NCBI RefSeq assembly: GCF_002204795.1
Contig: NZ_NIXO01000024.1
Span: 1 to 64,000 of the forward strand
DNA from: Pseudomonas sp. K2I15
GTDB taxonomy: Bacteria > Pseudomonadota > Gammaproteobacteria > Pseudomonadales > Pseudomonadaceae
Length of the DNA stretch: 64,000 nucleotides
Direction of reading: 5' to 3'
Part shown: piece after piece, positions 40,908-50,526 of the stretch
How positions within the stretch are numbered: the first letter of the stretch is position 1
Layout: each line of letters opens with the position of its first letter
Translations under genes and position numbers: made by a program
The notes under the pieces: generated by a model
Databases searched by the model: none
What the model saw: the letters and a program-made list of their open reading frames with translations, nothing else
Told to the model about the DNA's origin: nothing

Positions 40908-41867
40908 ATGACGACTACCGCCCCCCAGACCCCCAGCGTCCAGCTGCTTGAGGTCTCGCCGGAATATGCCGGCCAACGCATCGACAACTTTCTTCTTGCC
41001 AGGCTCAAAGGCGTGCCCAAGACCTTGATTTACCGCATTTTGCGTAAAGGCGAAGTGCGCGTGAACAAGGGCCGGATCAAGCCCGAGTACAAGCTGCAGG
41101 CGGGTGACATCATCCGTGTGCCGCCGGTGCGGGTGCCTGAGCGGGACGAACCGGTTCCTCTGGCCCAGGGCCTGTTGCAGCGCCTTGAAGCGTCGATTGT
41201 CTTCGAAGACAACAAGCTGATCGTGATCAACAAGCCTTGCGGCATCGCTGTTCACGGCGGCAGCGGCCTGAACTACGGGGTGATCGAAGCCTTTCGTCAG
41301 TTGCGCCCGGATGCCAAGGAGTTGGAGTTGGTCCACCGTCTGGACCGTGACACCTCCGGCCTGCTGATGATCGCCAAAAAGCGCAGCATGTTGCGCCACC
41401 TGCATGCCGCCCTGCGCGGTGATGGCGTGGACAAGCGCTACATGGCGCTGGTGCGCGGCAACTGGGCCACCTCGATCAAAAGCGTCCGTGCGCCGTTGCA
41501 GAAGAGCAACCTGCGCTCCGGCGAACGCATGGTCGAGGTGGACGAGGAGGGCAAAGAAGCGCTGACCCTGTTCAAGGTACTGCGCCGCTTTGGTGACTTC
41601 GCGACCATGGTCGAGGCCAAGCCGGTCACTGGCCGTACCCACCAGATTCGTGTGCATACCCTGCACGCGGGTCACTGCATCGCTGGCGATACCAAATACG
41701 GCGACGAGGATTTCTCCAAGGAAATCCGTGACCTGGGCGGCAAGCGCCTGTTCCTGCACGCCTACATGCTGACCGTGCCGCTGCCGGACGGCGGCGAGTT
41801 GAAGCTACAAGCGCCTGTCGATGAGATGTGGGCCAAGACCGTGGAGCGCCTGAGTGCCGCACCCTGA
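40908..41867 (+). CDS. rluC: 23S rRNA pseudouridine synthase RluC
   Basis: Isomerises U955, U2504 and U2580 (E. coli numbering) of 23S rRNA, 319 residues. The N-terminal S4 RNA-binding domain (about 20-80) precedes the synthase domain with catalytic Asp146 in HRLDRDTSG. No Shine-Dalgarno sequence precedes the ATG, and the -10-like TATCAT ends only 7 bp before it, so the mRNA could be leaderless or nearly so. It overlaps the following HAD gene by 14 bp. Confidence 0.95.
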   Translation: MTTTAPQTPSVQLLEVSPEYAGQRIDNFLLARLKGVPKTLIYRILRKGEVRVNKGRIKPEYKLQAGDIIRVPPVRVPERDEPVPLAQGLLQRLEASIVFEDNKLIVINKPCGIAVHGGSGLNYGVIEAFRQLRPDAKELELVHRLDRDTSGLLMIAKKRSMLRHLHAALRGDGVDKRYMALVRGNWATSIKSVRAPLQKSNLRSGERMVEVDEEGKEALTLFKVLRRFGDFATMVEAKPVTGRTHQIRVHTLHAGHCIAGDTKYGDEDFSKEIRDLGGKRLFLHAYMLTVPLPDGGELKLQAPVDEMWAKTVERLSAAP

Positions 41868-42516
41868 CTACAAGCTGCTGATCTTTGATTGGGACGGCAC
41901 CCTGTGCGATTCCATTGGTCGGATTGTCGAGTCGATGCACGCAGCGTCGACCCGTTCCGGTTACGCGTTGTGCGACGACCTGGCGGTCAAGGGCATTATC
42001 GGTCTGGGCCTGCCGGAAGCGATCCGCACCCTGTATCCCGAGATTGGCGATGACGAGCTGATAGCGTTTCGTCAGCACTACGCCGATTACTACATGGCGC
42101 TTGATGCCCAGCCGTCGCCGCTGTTTGAAGGCGTGGCGCAGGCCATGGAAGCGTTTCGCTCCGATGGTTACCACCTCGCAGTGGCGACCGGCAAGGCTCG
42201 GCGCGGCCTGGACCGGGTGCTCAAGGCCCATGGCTGGGGAGATTATTTCGACGCGACCCGTGCGGCGGATGAAACTGCCAGCAAGCCCCATCCTCTGATG
42301 CTCGAACAGATCCTCGCTCAATGTGGCGTGTCGCCTCGGCGGGCGTTGATGGTGGGTGATGCGTCGTTCGATCTGATGATGGCACGCAATGCTGGCATGG
42401 ACTCCGTGGCGGTCAGCTACGGCGCCCAGTCTGCCCAGGCCTTGCAGGCGTATGAGCCGAGACTGACGATTGACCGTTTTTCTGAATTGCAGGCCTGGCT
42501 CAGCCGGGCCCATTAA
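41854..42516 (+). CDS. HAD-superfamily hydrolase, phosphoglycolate-phosphatase-like
   Basis: A 220-residue HAD-IA phosphatase. Motif I is [10 protein letters not shown] (nucleophile Asp), motif II is in [10 protein letters not shown] with Thr, the Lys is in TASKPHP, and motif III is [11 protein letters not shown]. Start at a GTG inside the end of rluC, so translation is coupled. Small phosphorylated metabolites are the likely substrates; the exact one is unknown. It is conserved between rluC and sppA in Pseudomonas. Confidence 0.9.
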   Translation: MPHPDYKLLIFDWDGTLCDSIGRIVESMHAASTRSGYALCDDLAVKGIIGLGLPEAIRTLYPEIGDDELIAFRQHYADYYMALDAQPSPLFEGVAQAMEAFRSDGYHLAVATGKARRGLDRVLKAHGWGDYFDATRAADETASKPHPLMLEQILAQCGVSPRRALMVGDASFDLMMARNAGMDSVAVSYGAQSAQALQAYEPRLTIDRFSELQAWLSRAH

Positions 42517-42537
42517 GTCTTTGCTGGGGTAGATGGC

Positions 42538-43530
42538 ATGACCGATGAGTGGAAAGCGCCTGAGAAGGCCAATGCCGATAACAATGGCGATGACAAAAGC
42601 TGGAAGTTGCTGGAAAAGACCCTGCTGGCCAGTGTGCAGGAGCAGCGTCGCTCGCGGCGCTGGGGGATCTTTTTCAAGCTCCTGACCTTTATTTATCTGC
42701 TGGGCATGCTGGCGTTGTTCAGTCCGCTGATGGATATGGAAAAGAGCGCCACGCGTAGCGGTAATTACACGGCGTTGATCGAGGTGCGCGGGGTGATTGC
42801 CGATAAGGAGTCTGCCAGTGCCGACAATATCGTCAGCAGCCTGCGGGCCGCCTTCGAGGACTCCAAGGTCAAGGCTGTGATCCTGCGCATCAACAGTCCG
42901 GGCGGCAGTCCGGTGCAGTCGGGATATGTGTATGACGAGATTCGTCGCCTGCGCGCCCTGCATCCGGACATCAAGCTGTACGCGGTGATCTCCGACCTGG
43001 GTGCCTCGGGCGCCTATTATATTGCCAGCGCCGCCGACCAGATCTATGCCGACAAGGCCAGCCTGGTGGGTTCCATTGGTGTGACGGCGGCCGGCTACGG
43101 CTTTGTCGGCACCATGGAGAAGCTGGGGGTTGAGCGGCGTACTTACACGTCGGGCGAGCACAAGTCGTTCCTGGACCCGTTCCAGCCGCAAAAGGCGGAT
43201 GAAACGCAGTTCTGGCAGGGCGTGCTGGACACCACTCATCGCCAGTTCATTGCCAGCGTCAAGCAAGGGCGTGGTGACCGGCTCAAGGATAAAGAGCATC
43301 CGGAACTGTTCTCCGGCCTGGTCTGGTCCGGTGAGCAAGCGCTGCCGCTGGGCTTGATCGATGGGCTGGGCAGTGCCAGTTCGGTGGCTCGGGATGTGAT
43401 TGGCGAGAAAGAACTGGTGGACTTCACCGTTCAGGAATCGCCGTTTGACCGCTTTTCGAAGAAGCTCGGCGCCAGTGTGGCGGAGCAGTTGGCGATGTGG
43501 ATGGGCTTCCAGGGGCCGACCCTGCGCTGA
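42538..43530 (+). CDS. sppA: Signal peptide peptidase SppA, short form
   Basis: Membrane-anchored serine peptidase of family S49 that degrades cleaved signal peptides, 330 residues (single-domain length). One membrane helix is at about 45-62. The serine nucleophile is Ser157 in DLGASGAYYIAS, and the candidate general base is Lys209 in GEHKSFLDPF. Last gene of the rluC run; a REPIN follows. Confidence 0.93.
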   Translation: MTDEWKAPEKANADNNGDDKSWKLLEKTLLASVQEQRRSRRWGIFFKLLTFIYLLGMLALFSPLMDMEKSATRSGNYTALIEVRGVIADKESASADNIVSSLRAAFEDSKVKAVILRINSPGGSPVQSGYVYDEIRRLRALHPDIKLYAVISDLGASGAYYIASAADQIYADKASLVGSIGVTAAGYGFVGTMEKLGVERRTYTSGEHKSFLDPFQPQKADETQFWQGVLDTTHRQFIASVKQGRGDRLKDKEHPELFSGLVWSGEQALPLGLIDGLGSASSVARDVIGEKELVDFTVQESPFDRFSKKLGASVAEQLAMWMGFQGPTLR

Positions 43531-43554
43531 GATCTTGAAAGTGATATAGCTCAA

Positions 43555-43649
43555 AATGTGGGAGCGGGCTTGCTCGCGAAGGCGGTGGGTCAGTCGATAT
43601 TGATGTTGACTGGCACACCGCCTTCGCCAGCAAGCCCGCTCCCACATTT
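43555..43649. repeat. REPIN, GGGAGCGGGCTTGC type
   Basis: AATGTGGGAGCGGGCTTGCT and its inverse flank a spacer with GTGGGTCAGTCGAT, related to the spacer at 19462. The right arm has CGCCAGCAAG instead of CGCGAGCAAG, a single change in the REP loop. It lies between convergent sppA and maf. Confidence 0.92.
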
Positions 43650-43663
43650 GTTTTGTGGTGTTC

Positions 43664-44242
43664 TCAGGGAATCTGCACGCCTTCGGCCAGCAGCATGTCT
43701 ACCAGTCGAATCAGCGGCAGGCCAATCAGGCTGGTAGCATCCGGCCCTTCGGTGCTTTGAAACAGGCTCACCCCCAAACCCTCCGCCTTGAAGCTGCCAG
43801 CGCAGTCGTAGGGCTGCTCGACGCGCAGGTAGCGCTCGATGCGGGCTGCGTCCAGGGTGCGCATGTGCACGGTGAAGGGAATGCAGTCGACCTGGCAGTG
43901 CCCGGTGGCACTATTCAGCACGGCGAGGCCTGTGAGGAAGCTGACGCGCTTGCCGCTCGCCGCCAGCAACTGCTCGCGGGCCTTCTCGAAGGTGTGGGGC
44001 TTGCCGATGATCTGGCCGTCGAGTGCGGCGACCTGATCCGAGCCGATAATCAAATGCCCCGGGTGGCTGCCGGCCAAGGCGCGGGCCTTCTCTTCGGCCA
44101 GGCGCTTGACCAGCGCCACGGCAGACTCGTCCGGGCGCCGGCTTTCGTCGATATCCGGCGAACTGCAGATGAACGGCAGGTGCAGACGATTCAGCAATTC
44201 CCGGCGATAAACCGAGCTGGAAGCGAGTAATAAAGGCAGCAT
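43664..44242 (-). CDS. Maf/YceF-type nucleotide pyrophosphatase
   Basis: A 192-residue Maf-family house-cleaning pyrophosphatase of the YceF branch (7-methyl-GTP activity in E. coli). Signature LLASSSVYRRELL at the start and IIGSDQVAALDG (catalytic Asp) near 66-77. Start at MLPLLLASS, behind GAGGAG. Longer open frames cross into the divergent yceD promoter and are rejected. Divergent from yceD-rpmF, as in many gammaproteobacteria. Confidence 0.92.
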   Translation of the reverse strand: MLPLLLASSSVYRRELLNRLHLPFICSSPDIDESRRPDESAVALVKRLAEEKARALAGSHPGHLIIGSDQVAALDGQIIGKPHTFEKAREQLLAASGKRVSFLTGLAVLNSATGHCQVDCIPFTVHMRTLDAARIERYLRVEQPYDCAGSFKAEGLGVSLFQSTEGPDATSLIGLPLIRLVDMLLAEGVQIP

Positions 44243-44347
44243 GGGCGTCTCCTCAAGGCAGTCGCGGATTCTAGCGGGGAGGCCTCGCGACGGACAGGGC
44301 TGAATTTCCTTTGACATGGCTGGGTGCATCCCTATAATGCTGCGCCT

Positions 44348-44875
44348 ATGTTGAATGACCCGATTCCACCTCACGTTGACCCGCGCAAATTGGCTGATCG
44401 TGGCACTACCCTTCAAGGTGAAGTGCTGCTGGCCGATTTGGAGAGACTCTGCGACCCGCTTTCCGACACTGTCGGTACGGTGCAGGCTAAATTCGTTTTT
44501 GAACGAGATGAACGTAAGTCTGTGGTAATCCACAGCTTTATCGACACCGAAGTCAAAATGGTTTGCCAGCGTTGTCTTGAGCTGGTCACCCTGCCGATCC
44601 ACAGCGAATGCAGTTATGCTGTGGTGAAAGAGGGTGCGAATACCCAGTCGTTGCCGAAAGGTTATGACGTGCTGGAACTGGGCGAAGATCCTTTGGATCT
44701 GCAGTCACTGATCGAGGAGGAGCTTTTGCTCGCCTTGCCCATTGTGCCTGCTCATCATCCGGAAGAATGCCAGCAGCCGGCGGGTCTCGATGAGCCCGAA
44801 CCGAGCGAGGACGAGGTAACGCGGTCCAACCCGTTCAGTGTATTGGCGCAGTTAAAGCGTGACCCAAACGTTTAG
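44348..44875 (+). CDS. yceD: YceD / DUF177 protein, 23S rRNA accumulation factor
   Basis: A 175-residue DUF177 protein always found just before rpmF. Conserved CQRC pair and the acidic C-terminal tail are present. It is implicated in 23S rRNA accumulation or large-subunit biogenesis. The start at ATG 44348 suits the family better than the ATG eight codons upstream. rpmF follows after 13 bp. Confidence 0.93.
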   Translation: MLNDPIPPHVDPRKLADRGTTLQGEVLLADLERLCDPLSDTVGTVQAKFVFERDERKSVVIHSFIDTEVKMVCQRCLELVTLPIHSECSYAVVKEGANTQSLPKGYDVLELGEDPLDLQSLIEEELLLALPIVPAHHPEECQQPAGLDEPEPSEDEVTRSNPFSVLAQLKRDPNV

Positions 44876-44888
44876 GAGTTAATCAATT

Positions 44889-45071
44889 ATGGCTGTTCAG
44901 CAGAACAAAAAATCCCGCTCTGCCCGTGACATGCGTCGTTCGCACGACGCCCTGACGGCAAGCACTCTGTCTGTAGAAAAAACCACCGGTGAAGTTCACC
45001 TGCGTCACCACGTATCGCCAGAAGGCGTATACCGTGGCCGTAAAGTGATCGACAAGGGCGCTGACGAGTAA
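44889..45071 (+). CDS. rpmF: 50S ribosomal protein L32
   Basis: Basic 60-residue L32, with [20 protein letters not shown] at the start and [11 protein letters not shown] near the end. It lacks the four-Cys zinc form. Strong AGGAG before the start. Co-transcribed with yceD and plsX. Confidence 0.97.
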   Translation: MAVQQNKKSRSARDMRRSHDALTASTLSVEKTTGEVHLRHHVSPEGVYRGRKVIDKGADE

Positions 45072-45075
45072 TCAC

Positions 45076-46086
45076 TTGTCTGCTCAAGTCATCGCGATTG
45101 ACGCAATGGGCGGGGACTTCGGTCCCCGCAGCATTGTTCAGGCCTGCATTGCTTGCCTGTCTGCTACGCCCTCGCTGCACCTGACCCTCGTCGGTCAACC
45201 CTCCTTACTTGAAGAACTGATTGCCAGCCATCCGGCGGTGGATCGCGCGCGCCTGACTATTACACCGGCCAGCGAAACCATCACTATGGATGAAAAGCCT
45301 GCGCAGGCCTTGCGCGGCAAACCGGATTCTTCGATGCGGGTGGCCCTTGAGTTGGTGCGCGACGGCAAGGCCCAGGCTTGTGTCAGTGCCGGCAATACCG
45401 GGGCGTTGATGGCGTTGTCGCGGCATGTGCTGAAAACCCTGCCGGGCATTGACCGGCCGGCGATGGTCGCGGCGATCCCAACCCAGCAAGGCTATTGCCA
45501 GTTGCTGGACTTGGGGGCGAACGTCGATTGCAGCGCCGAGCATTTGCTGCATTTTGCGCTGATGGGCTCGGTGGCGGCCGAAGCGCTGGGCGTGGCCCGG
45601 CCGCGGGTGGCGTTGCTGAATATCGGCACCGAAGACATCAAGGGCAATCAGCAGGTCAAGCTGGCGGCGACGCTGTTGCAAAGCGCGCGCGGCTTGAACT
45701 ACATCGGCTTTGTCGAGGGTGACGGTTTGTACCGCGGCGAAGCAGACGTGGTGGTGTGCGACGGGTTTGTCGGCAACATCCTGCTCAAGTCCAGCGAAGG
45801 CCTGGCGACGATGATTGCGGCGCGCATCGAGGCCTTGTTCAAGCGCAACCTGGCGTCGCGGCTAGTGGGTGCCCTGGCGCTGCCCTTGATGCGGCGCTTG
45901 CAGGCTGACCTGGCACCGGCGCGGCATAATGGCGCGAGTTTCCTGGGTTTGCAGGGCATCGTGGTGAAAAGTCATGGCTCGGCGGGGGTGCAGGGTTTTC
46001 AAAGTGCCATCCAGCGCGCCTTGATCGAGATCCAGGAAAACCTGCCGCAACGCTTGCACGGCCGCCTTGAGGATCTGTTGCCTTAG
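45076..46086 (+). CDS. plsX: Phosphate acyltransferase PlsX
   Basis: Converts acyl-ACP to acyl-phosphate for phospholipid synthesis, 336 residues. [12 protein letters not shown] at the start, [10 protein letters not shown] near 110 and [12 protein letters not shown] near 180 are diagnostic. It starts at a TTG only 4 bp after the rpmF stop with a weak ribosome-binding site, so it depends on coupling to rpmF. Confidence 0.96.
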   Translation: MSAQVIAIDAMGGDFGPRSIVQACIACLSATPSLHLTLVGQPSLLEELIASHPAVDRARLTITPASETITMDEKPAQALRGKPDSSMRVALELVRDGKAQACVSAGNTGALMALSRHVLKTLPGIDRPAMVAAIPTQQGYCQLLDLGANVDCSAEHLLHFALMGSVAAEALGVARPRVALLNIGTEDIKGNQQVKLAATLLQSARGLNYIGFVEGDGLYRGEADVVVCDGFVGNILLKSSEGLATMIAARIEALFKRNLASRLVGALALPLMRRLQADLAPARHNGASFLGLQGIVVKSHGSAGVQGFQSAIQRALIEIQENLPQRLHGRLEDLLP

Positions 46087-46212
46087 GCGAATCGGTCCGG
46101 AAATGCTTAAATGTGACCGGCCAGTTCAATTGACCATCCAATCTGTCAGTTTCTTGCGCTCCCCGCTGTGGGGCGCCAATTTCCGACGACCAGATCATTA
46201 GGGGCTTGTTAC

Positions 46213-47151
46213 ATGTCTACATCCCTCGCATTCGTCTTTCCAGGGCAGGGTTCGCAGTCCCTCGGCATGTTGGCCGAGCTGGGCGCGGAACATCCGCTGA
46301 TCCTGGAAACTTTCAAGGAAGCTTCCGATACCCTGGGTTACGACCTGTGGGCACTGACCCAGCAAGGGCCGGAAGAGTTGCTCAACCAAACCGACAAGAC
46401 CCAACCGGCCATCCTGACCGCCTCCGTTGCCCTGTGGCGCCTGTGGCTGGCTGAAGGTGGTGCGCGTCCGGCCTACGTCGCCGGTCACAGCCTGGGCGAA
46501 TACAGCGCCCTGGTGGCCGCTGGCAGCCTGACCCTCGGTGAAGCGGTCAAGCTGGTCGAGCGTCGTGGCCAGTTGATGCAGGAAGCGGTTCCAGCCGGGC
46601 AGGGCGGCATGGCTGCCATTCTCGGCCTGGAAGATGCGGACGTGATCGCCGCCTGTGCCGAAGCGGCCCAGGGCGAAGTGGTCAGCGCCGTCAACTTCAA
46701 CTCCCCTGGCCAGGTGGTGATCGCCGGTGCCAAGGCCGCTGTCGAGCGCGCCATCGAAGGCTGCAAGGCCCGTGGCGCCAAGCGTGCATTGCCGCTGCCG
46801 GTGAGCGTGCCGTCCCATTGTGAGCTGATGCGCCCGGCTGCCGAGCGTTTTGCCGAGTCGATCGCTGCGATCAACTGGCAGGCGCCGCAGATTCCGCTGG
46901 TGCAGAACGTCAGCGCTGCCGTTGCTCCCGACCTGGAAACCCTCAAGCGCGACCTGCTGGAGCAGTTGTACAAGCCGGTTCGCTGGGTTGAGTCGGTGCA
47001 GGCCCTGGCCGCCAACGGTGCAACCCAATTGGTAGAGTGCGGCCCGGGCAAAGTCCTGGCTGGCCTGAACAAGCGTTGCGCCGAAGGCGTGTCGACTTCC
47101 AACCTCAATACCCCGGATGCCTTCGCTGCCGCTCGCGCAGCCCTGGCCTGA
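46213..47151 (+). CDS. fabD: Malonyl-CoA:ACP transacylase FabD
   Basis: Loads malonyl groups onto AcpP, 312 residues. Nucleophile Ser93 is in GHSLGEYSAL. FPGQGSQ at the start and a catalytic His in SVPSHCELM (near 200) are present. The ATG 15 codons inside the longer open frame is used because of spacing to AGGGG and family length. The 126 bp after plsX contain a GC-rich hairpin near 46157-46178 but no clear promoter. Confidence 0.96.
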   Translation: MSTSLAFVFPGQGSQSLGMLAELGAEHPLILETFKEASDTLGYDLWALTQQGPEELLNQTDKTQPAILTASVALWRLWLAEGGARPAYVAGHSLGEYSALVAAGSLTLGEAVKLVERRGQLMQEAVPAGQGGMAAILGLEDADVIAACAEAAQGEVVSAVNFNSPGQVVIAGAKAAVERAIEGCKARGAKRALPLPVSVPSHCELMRPAAERFAESIAAINWQAPQIPLVQNVSAAVAPDLETLKRDLLEQLYKPVRWVESVQALAANGATQLVECGPGKVLAGLNKRCAEGVSTSNLNTPDAFAAARAALA

Positions 47152-47182
47152 GCCTTAATTTCCGAACTTAGGAGAAGCCTGC

Positions 47183-47926
47183 ATGAGTCTGCAAGGTAAA
47201 GTTGCACTGGTTACCGGCGCAAGCCGTGGCATTGGCCAGGCGATCGCCCTGGAGCTGGGTCGTCTGGGCGCTGTGGTCATCGGTACCGCAACCTCCGCCG
47301 CCGGCGCTGAGCGCATTGCCGCGACGCTGAAGGAAAACGGCGTTCAGGGCACCGGTCTTGAGCTTAACGTAACCAGCGATGAATCCGTTGCTGCTGTATT
47401 GGCTGAAATCACAGCGCAATTCGGTGTGCCGGCTATTCTGGTGAACAATGCCGGTATCACCCGCGATAACCTGATGATGCGCATGAAAGACGACGAGTGG
47501 CATGACGTCGTCGATACCAACTTGAACAGTCTGTTTCGGCTGTCCAAGGGTGTTTTGCGTGGCATGACCAAGGCCCGTTGGGGGCGAATTATCAATATTG
47601 GCTCTGTAGTGGGTGCCATGGGCAACGCAGGCCAAGTAAACTATGCAGCGGCCAAGGCCGGTCTGGAAGGTTTCAGCCGTGCACTGGCGCGTGAAGTGGG
47701 CTCGCGGTCGATTACGGTCAACTCGGTGGCCCCTGGGTTCATCGACACCGATATGACCCGCGAACTGCCTGAAGCGCAGCGTGAAGCGTTGCTGACGCAG
47801 ATTCCGCTGGGCCGTCTGGGCCAGGCTCAAGAGATCGCGAATGTGGTCGCTTTCCTGGCATCCGACGGTGCGGCATACGTGACTGGGGCTACAATCCCGG
47901 TTAACGGCGGGATGTACATGAGTTAA
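47183..47926 (+). CDS. fabG: 3-oxoacyl-ACP reductase FabG
   Basis: NADPH-dependent reduction of 3-oxoacyl-ACP, 247 residues, short-chain dehydrogenase family. Cofactor loop TGASRGIG (11-18), NNAG near 89, catalytic Ser in GSVVGAMG and YAAAK near 154. It ends in NGGMYMS. The gap before acpP is 192 bp and contains a separate promoter. Confidence 0.97.
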   Translation: MSLQGKVALVTGASRGIGQAIALELGRLGAVVIGTATSAAGAERIAATLKENGVQGTGLELNVTSDESVAAVLAEITAQFGVPAILVNNAGITRDNLMMRMKDDEWHDVVDTNLNSLFRLSKGVLRGMTKARWGRIINIGSVVGAMGNAGQVNYAAAKAGLEGFSRALAREVGSRSITVNSVAPGFIDTDMTRELPEAQREALLTQIPLGRLGQAQEIANVVAFLASDGAAYVTGATIPVNGGMYMS

Positions 47927-48038
47927 ATTGTGACGGATCGCTTCAAAAAAATGTCATACGAGCTGTCTAAAATCCGTTATAAAGCTGCAATCTATTTATA
48001 GGCAGATGGCCAATAGGGTACGAGGGTGAAGCTTTCAG

Positions 48039-48066
48039 TTGAAAAGCTGAAAAGTCTTTCTATACA
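48039..48066 (+). promoter_or_regulatory. Sigma-70 promoter of acpP
   Basis: TTGAAA (48039-48044), 16 bp, TATACA (48061-48066), giving a leader of roughly 45 nt that includes CCATTAGGAGTGAAAACAAG before the start codon. An inverted repeat AGCTTTCA/TGAAAAGCT overlaps the -35. Confidence 0.65.
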
Positions 48067-48118
48067 CTTACCCACTGGCCAGCTGCCTGAATTTGTCCAT
48101 TAGGAGTGAAAACAAGGT

Positions 48119-48355
48119 ATGAGCACCATCGAAGAGCGCGTCAAGAAAATCGTTGCCGAGCAACTGGGCGTTAAAGAAGAAGAAGTGACCAACAGCGCTT
48201 CCTTCGTTGAAGACCTGGGTGCCGACTCCCTTGACACCGTTGAGCTGGTGATGGCTCTGGAAGAGGAATTCGAGACCGAAATCCCGGACGAAGAAGCTGA
48301 AAAAATCACTACCGTTCAAGCTGCTATTGATTACGTTACTGGCCACCAGGCGTAA
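48119..48355 (+). CDS. acpP: Acyl carrier protein AcpP
   Basis: Acidic 78-residue carrier of growing acyl chains. The phosphopantetheine attachment Ser37 is in GADSLDT and is modified by PcpS (encoded at 6864). It has its own promoter and a terminator before fabF, which fits its need for much higher expression. The leader at 48097-48117 is complementary, apart from one extra G, to the small RNA encoded at 54145-54268. Confidence 0.98.
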   Translation: MSTIEERVKKIVAEQLGVKEEEVTNSASFVEDLGADSLDTVELVMALEEEFETEIPDEEAEKITTVQAAIDYVTGHQA

Positions 48356-48383
48356 TAGTTTGTAATCGTCGCTTGCTGTGATG

Positions 48384-48418
48384 GAAAAACCGCACTGCCC
48401 TATGGCGTGCGGTTTTTT
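48384..48418 (+). terminator. Terminator between acpP and fabF
   Basis: AAAACCGCAC ... GTGCGGTTTTTT, 28 bp after the acpP stop. It probably limits read-through into fabF rather than blocking it completely. Confidence 0.9.
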
Positions 48419-48465
48419 CCTTTAAGCCTGATGCAAAGTGTCGTCATTAGAAAAAGGAGAGTGCT

Positions 48466-49710
48466 GTGTCGCGTAGACGCGTCGTAGTCACCGGTATGGG
48501 TATGTTGTCGCCACTGGGTACGGATGTGCCGAGCAGTTGGCAGGGCATTCTGGCTGGCCGCAGTGGTATTGGTCTGATCGAACACACGGACCTTTCTGCC
48601 TATTCCACCCGTTTTGGCGGCTCGGTAAAGGACTTCAATGTCGAGGAATATCTCTCGGTCAAAGAGTCCCGCAAACTCGACCTGTTCATTCAATACGGCC
48701 TGGCAGCCGGTTTTCAGGCGGTGCGTAATGCCGGCCTGGAAGTCACCGACGCCAACCGTGAGCGCATCGGCGTGGCCATGGGTTCGGGTATTGGCGGTCT
48801 GACCAATATCGAAGAAACCAGCCGCACGTTGCACGAGTCTGGCCCCCGTCGAATTTCACCGTTCTTCGTGCCTGGCTCGATCATCAATATGATTTCCGGT
48901 TTCCTGTCCATCCACTTGGGTGCCCAGGGGCCTAACTACGCCATTTCCACGGCGTGCACCACGGGCACTCACTGCATCGGCATGGCGGCTCGTAACATCG
49001 CCTATGACGAAGCTGACGTGATGATCGCCGGCGGCGCCGAGATGGCCGCCTGCGGCCTGGGCATGGGCGGCTTCGGCGCGTCCCGTGCGCTGTCGACCCG
49101 CAATGACGAGCCGACCCGTGCCAGCCGTCCGTGGGACAAGGGCCGTGACGGCTTTGTACTGGCCGACGGTGCCGGTGCGCTGGTGCTTGAAGAGCTGGAG
49201 CATGCGAAGGCCCGTGGCGCAACCATCTACGCCGAGCTGATTGGCTTCGGCATGAGCGGTGATGCGTACCACATGACCTCGCCACCGTCTGACGGTGCAG
49301 GCGCTGCACGCTGCATCACCAACGCGTTGCGTGATGCCAAGGTCAACATTGACCAGGTGCAGTACATCAACGCCCATGGCACGTCGACCGCGACGGGCGA
49401 CCTGGCGGAAGCCGAGGCCATCAAGTCGGTGTTCGGCGAGCACGCCTACAAGCTGGCGGTCAGCTCCACCAAGTCCATGACCGGCCACCTGTTGGGTGCG
49501 GCGGGCGCGGTCGAGGCGATCTTCAGTGTGCTGGCCATCAAGGATCAGGTCGCCCCGCCGACCATCAACCTTGATGAGCCGGATGCAGGCTGCGACCTGA
49601 ACTTTGTGCCTCACGAGCCGCAGAAGATGCCGATCGACGTGGTGTTGTCCAACTCGTTCGGTTTTGGTGGCACCAACGGTTCCCTGGTGTTCCGCCGGTT
49701 CGCCGAGTGA
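48466..49710 (+). CDS. fabF: 3-oxoacyl-ACP synthase II FabF
   Basis: Condensing enzyme of chain elongation, 414 residues. Active-site Cys164 is in [10 protein letters not shown]. The two His are in [11 protein letters not shown] and [15 protein letters not shown] start, behind AAGGAGA. It is followed without gap by pabC. Confidence 0.96.
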   Translation: MSRRRVVVTGMGMLSPLGTDVPSSWQGILAGRSGIGLIEHTDLSAYSTRFGGSVKDFNVEEYLSVKESRKLDLFIQYGLAAGFQAVRNAGLEVTDANRERIGVAMGSGIGGLTNIEETSRTLHESGPRRISPFFVPGSIINMISGFLSIHLGAQGPNYAISTACTTGTHCIGMAARNIAYDEADVMIAGGAEMAACGLGMGGFGASRALSTRNDEPTRASRPWDKGRDGFVLADGAGALVLEELEHAKARGATIYAELIGFGMSGDAYHMTSPPSDGAGAARCITNALRDAKVNIDQVQYINAHGTSTATGDLAEAEAIKSVFGEHAYKLAVSSTKSMTGHLLGAAGAVEAIFSVLAIKDQVAPPTINLDEPDAGCDLNFVPHEPQKMPIDVVLSNSFGFGGTNGSLVFRRFAE

Positions 49711-50525
49711 TGGAGAGCTGGGTCGACGGTCAGCCGGCGGGCGCAGTGCCCCTGAAAGACCGTGGCCTGGCGTACGGTGATGGTTTGTTCGAGACCATTG
49801 CCGTCAAGGCCGGGCAGCCCGTGTTGCTCGACCGCCACCTGCAGCGCCTCGATGAAGGCTGCAGGCGGTTGGCGATTGTTGCGGATCAGCCGTTGATCCG
49901 CAGCGAATTGCTGGCCTATGCCGCCGCCCTCGGTGACGGTGTACTCAAGTTGATCCTGACCCGTGGCGATAGCCAGCGCGGTTATGGCATCAGCGCTGGC
50001 GCCCCGGCGCGGCGCATTCTGCAAGGCAGTCCTCCTGCCACTTATCCCCCGGAACATGCAGCGTCAGGCATTCGCCTGTTTGCGTGTACCACCCGTTTGT
50101 CCGAGCAACCGTTGCTCGCCGGCCTCAAGCACCTCAATCGCCTGGAACAGGTATTCGCCCGCGCCGAGTGGCAGGATGCCGAGCACGCCGAAGGTTTGAT
50201 GCTGGATATGTCCGGTCGAATCGTCGAAGGCGTATTCAGCAACCTGTTTCTGGTACGTGACGGCGTGTTGCTGACCGCTGATCTGAATCGCTGTGGAGTC
50301 GCCGGCGTCATGCGGGCCGAGCTGTTGGCGCAGGCACAAGCGCTGGGCATCCCGACGAGCGTGGCCGATATCAGCCTTGAACAGCTGCAACAGGCCGACG
50401 AAGTCTTTGTGTGCAACAGCGTATATGGCATTTGGCCGGTGCGCGGATGTGCTGCGATGAGCTGGCCGGTTGGGCCGCTCACCCGTAAACTGCAGGGCAT
50501 TGTTCGCGCACTATTGGGTATTTGA
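49710..50525 (+). CDS. pabC: 4-amino-4-deoxychorismate lyase PabC
   Basis: Pyridoxal-phosphate enzyme of the branched-chain aminotransferase fold that forms 4-aminobenzoate for folate, 271 residues. The segments RGLAYGDGLFETI and GLKHLNRLEQVFAR (lysine that binds the cofactor) are typical. Its start codon overlaps the fabF stop; a GTG one codon upstream is an alternative. The fabF-pabC-mltG-tmk-holB order is the usual one. Confidence 0.94.
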   Translation: MESWVDGQPAGAVPLKDRGLAYGDGLFETIAVKAGQPVLLDRHLQRLDEGCRRLAIVADQPLIRSELLAYAAALGDGVLKLILTRGDSQRGYGISAGAPARRILQGSPPATYPPEHAASGIRLFACTTRLSEQPLLAGLKHLNRLEQVFARAEWQDAEHAEGLMLDMSGRIVEGVFSNLFLVRDGVLLTADLNRCGVAGVMRAELLAQAQALGIPTSVADISLEQLQQADEVFVCNSVYGIWPVRGCAAMSWPVGPLTRKLQGIVRALLGI

Positions 50526-50526
50526 T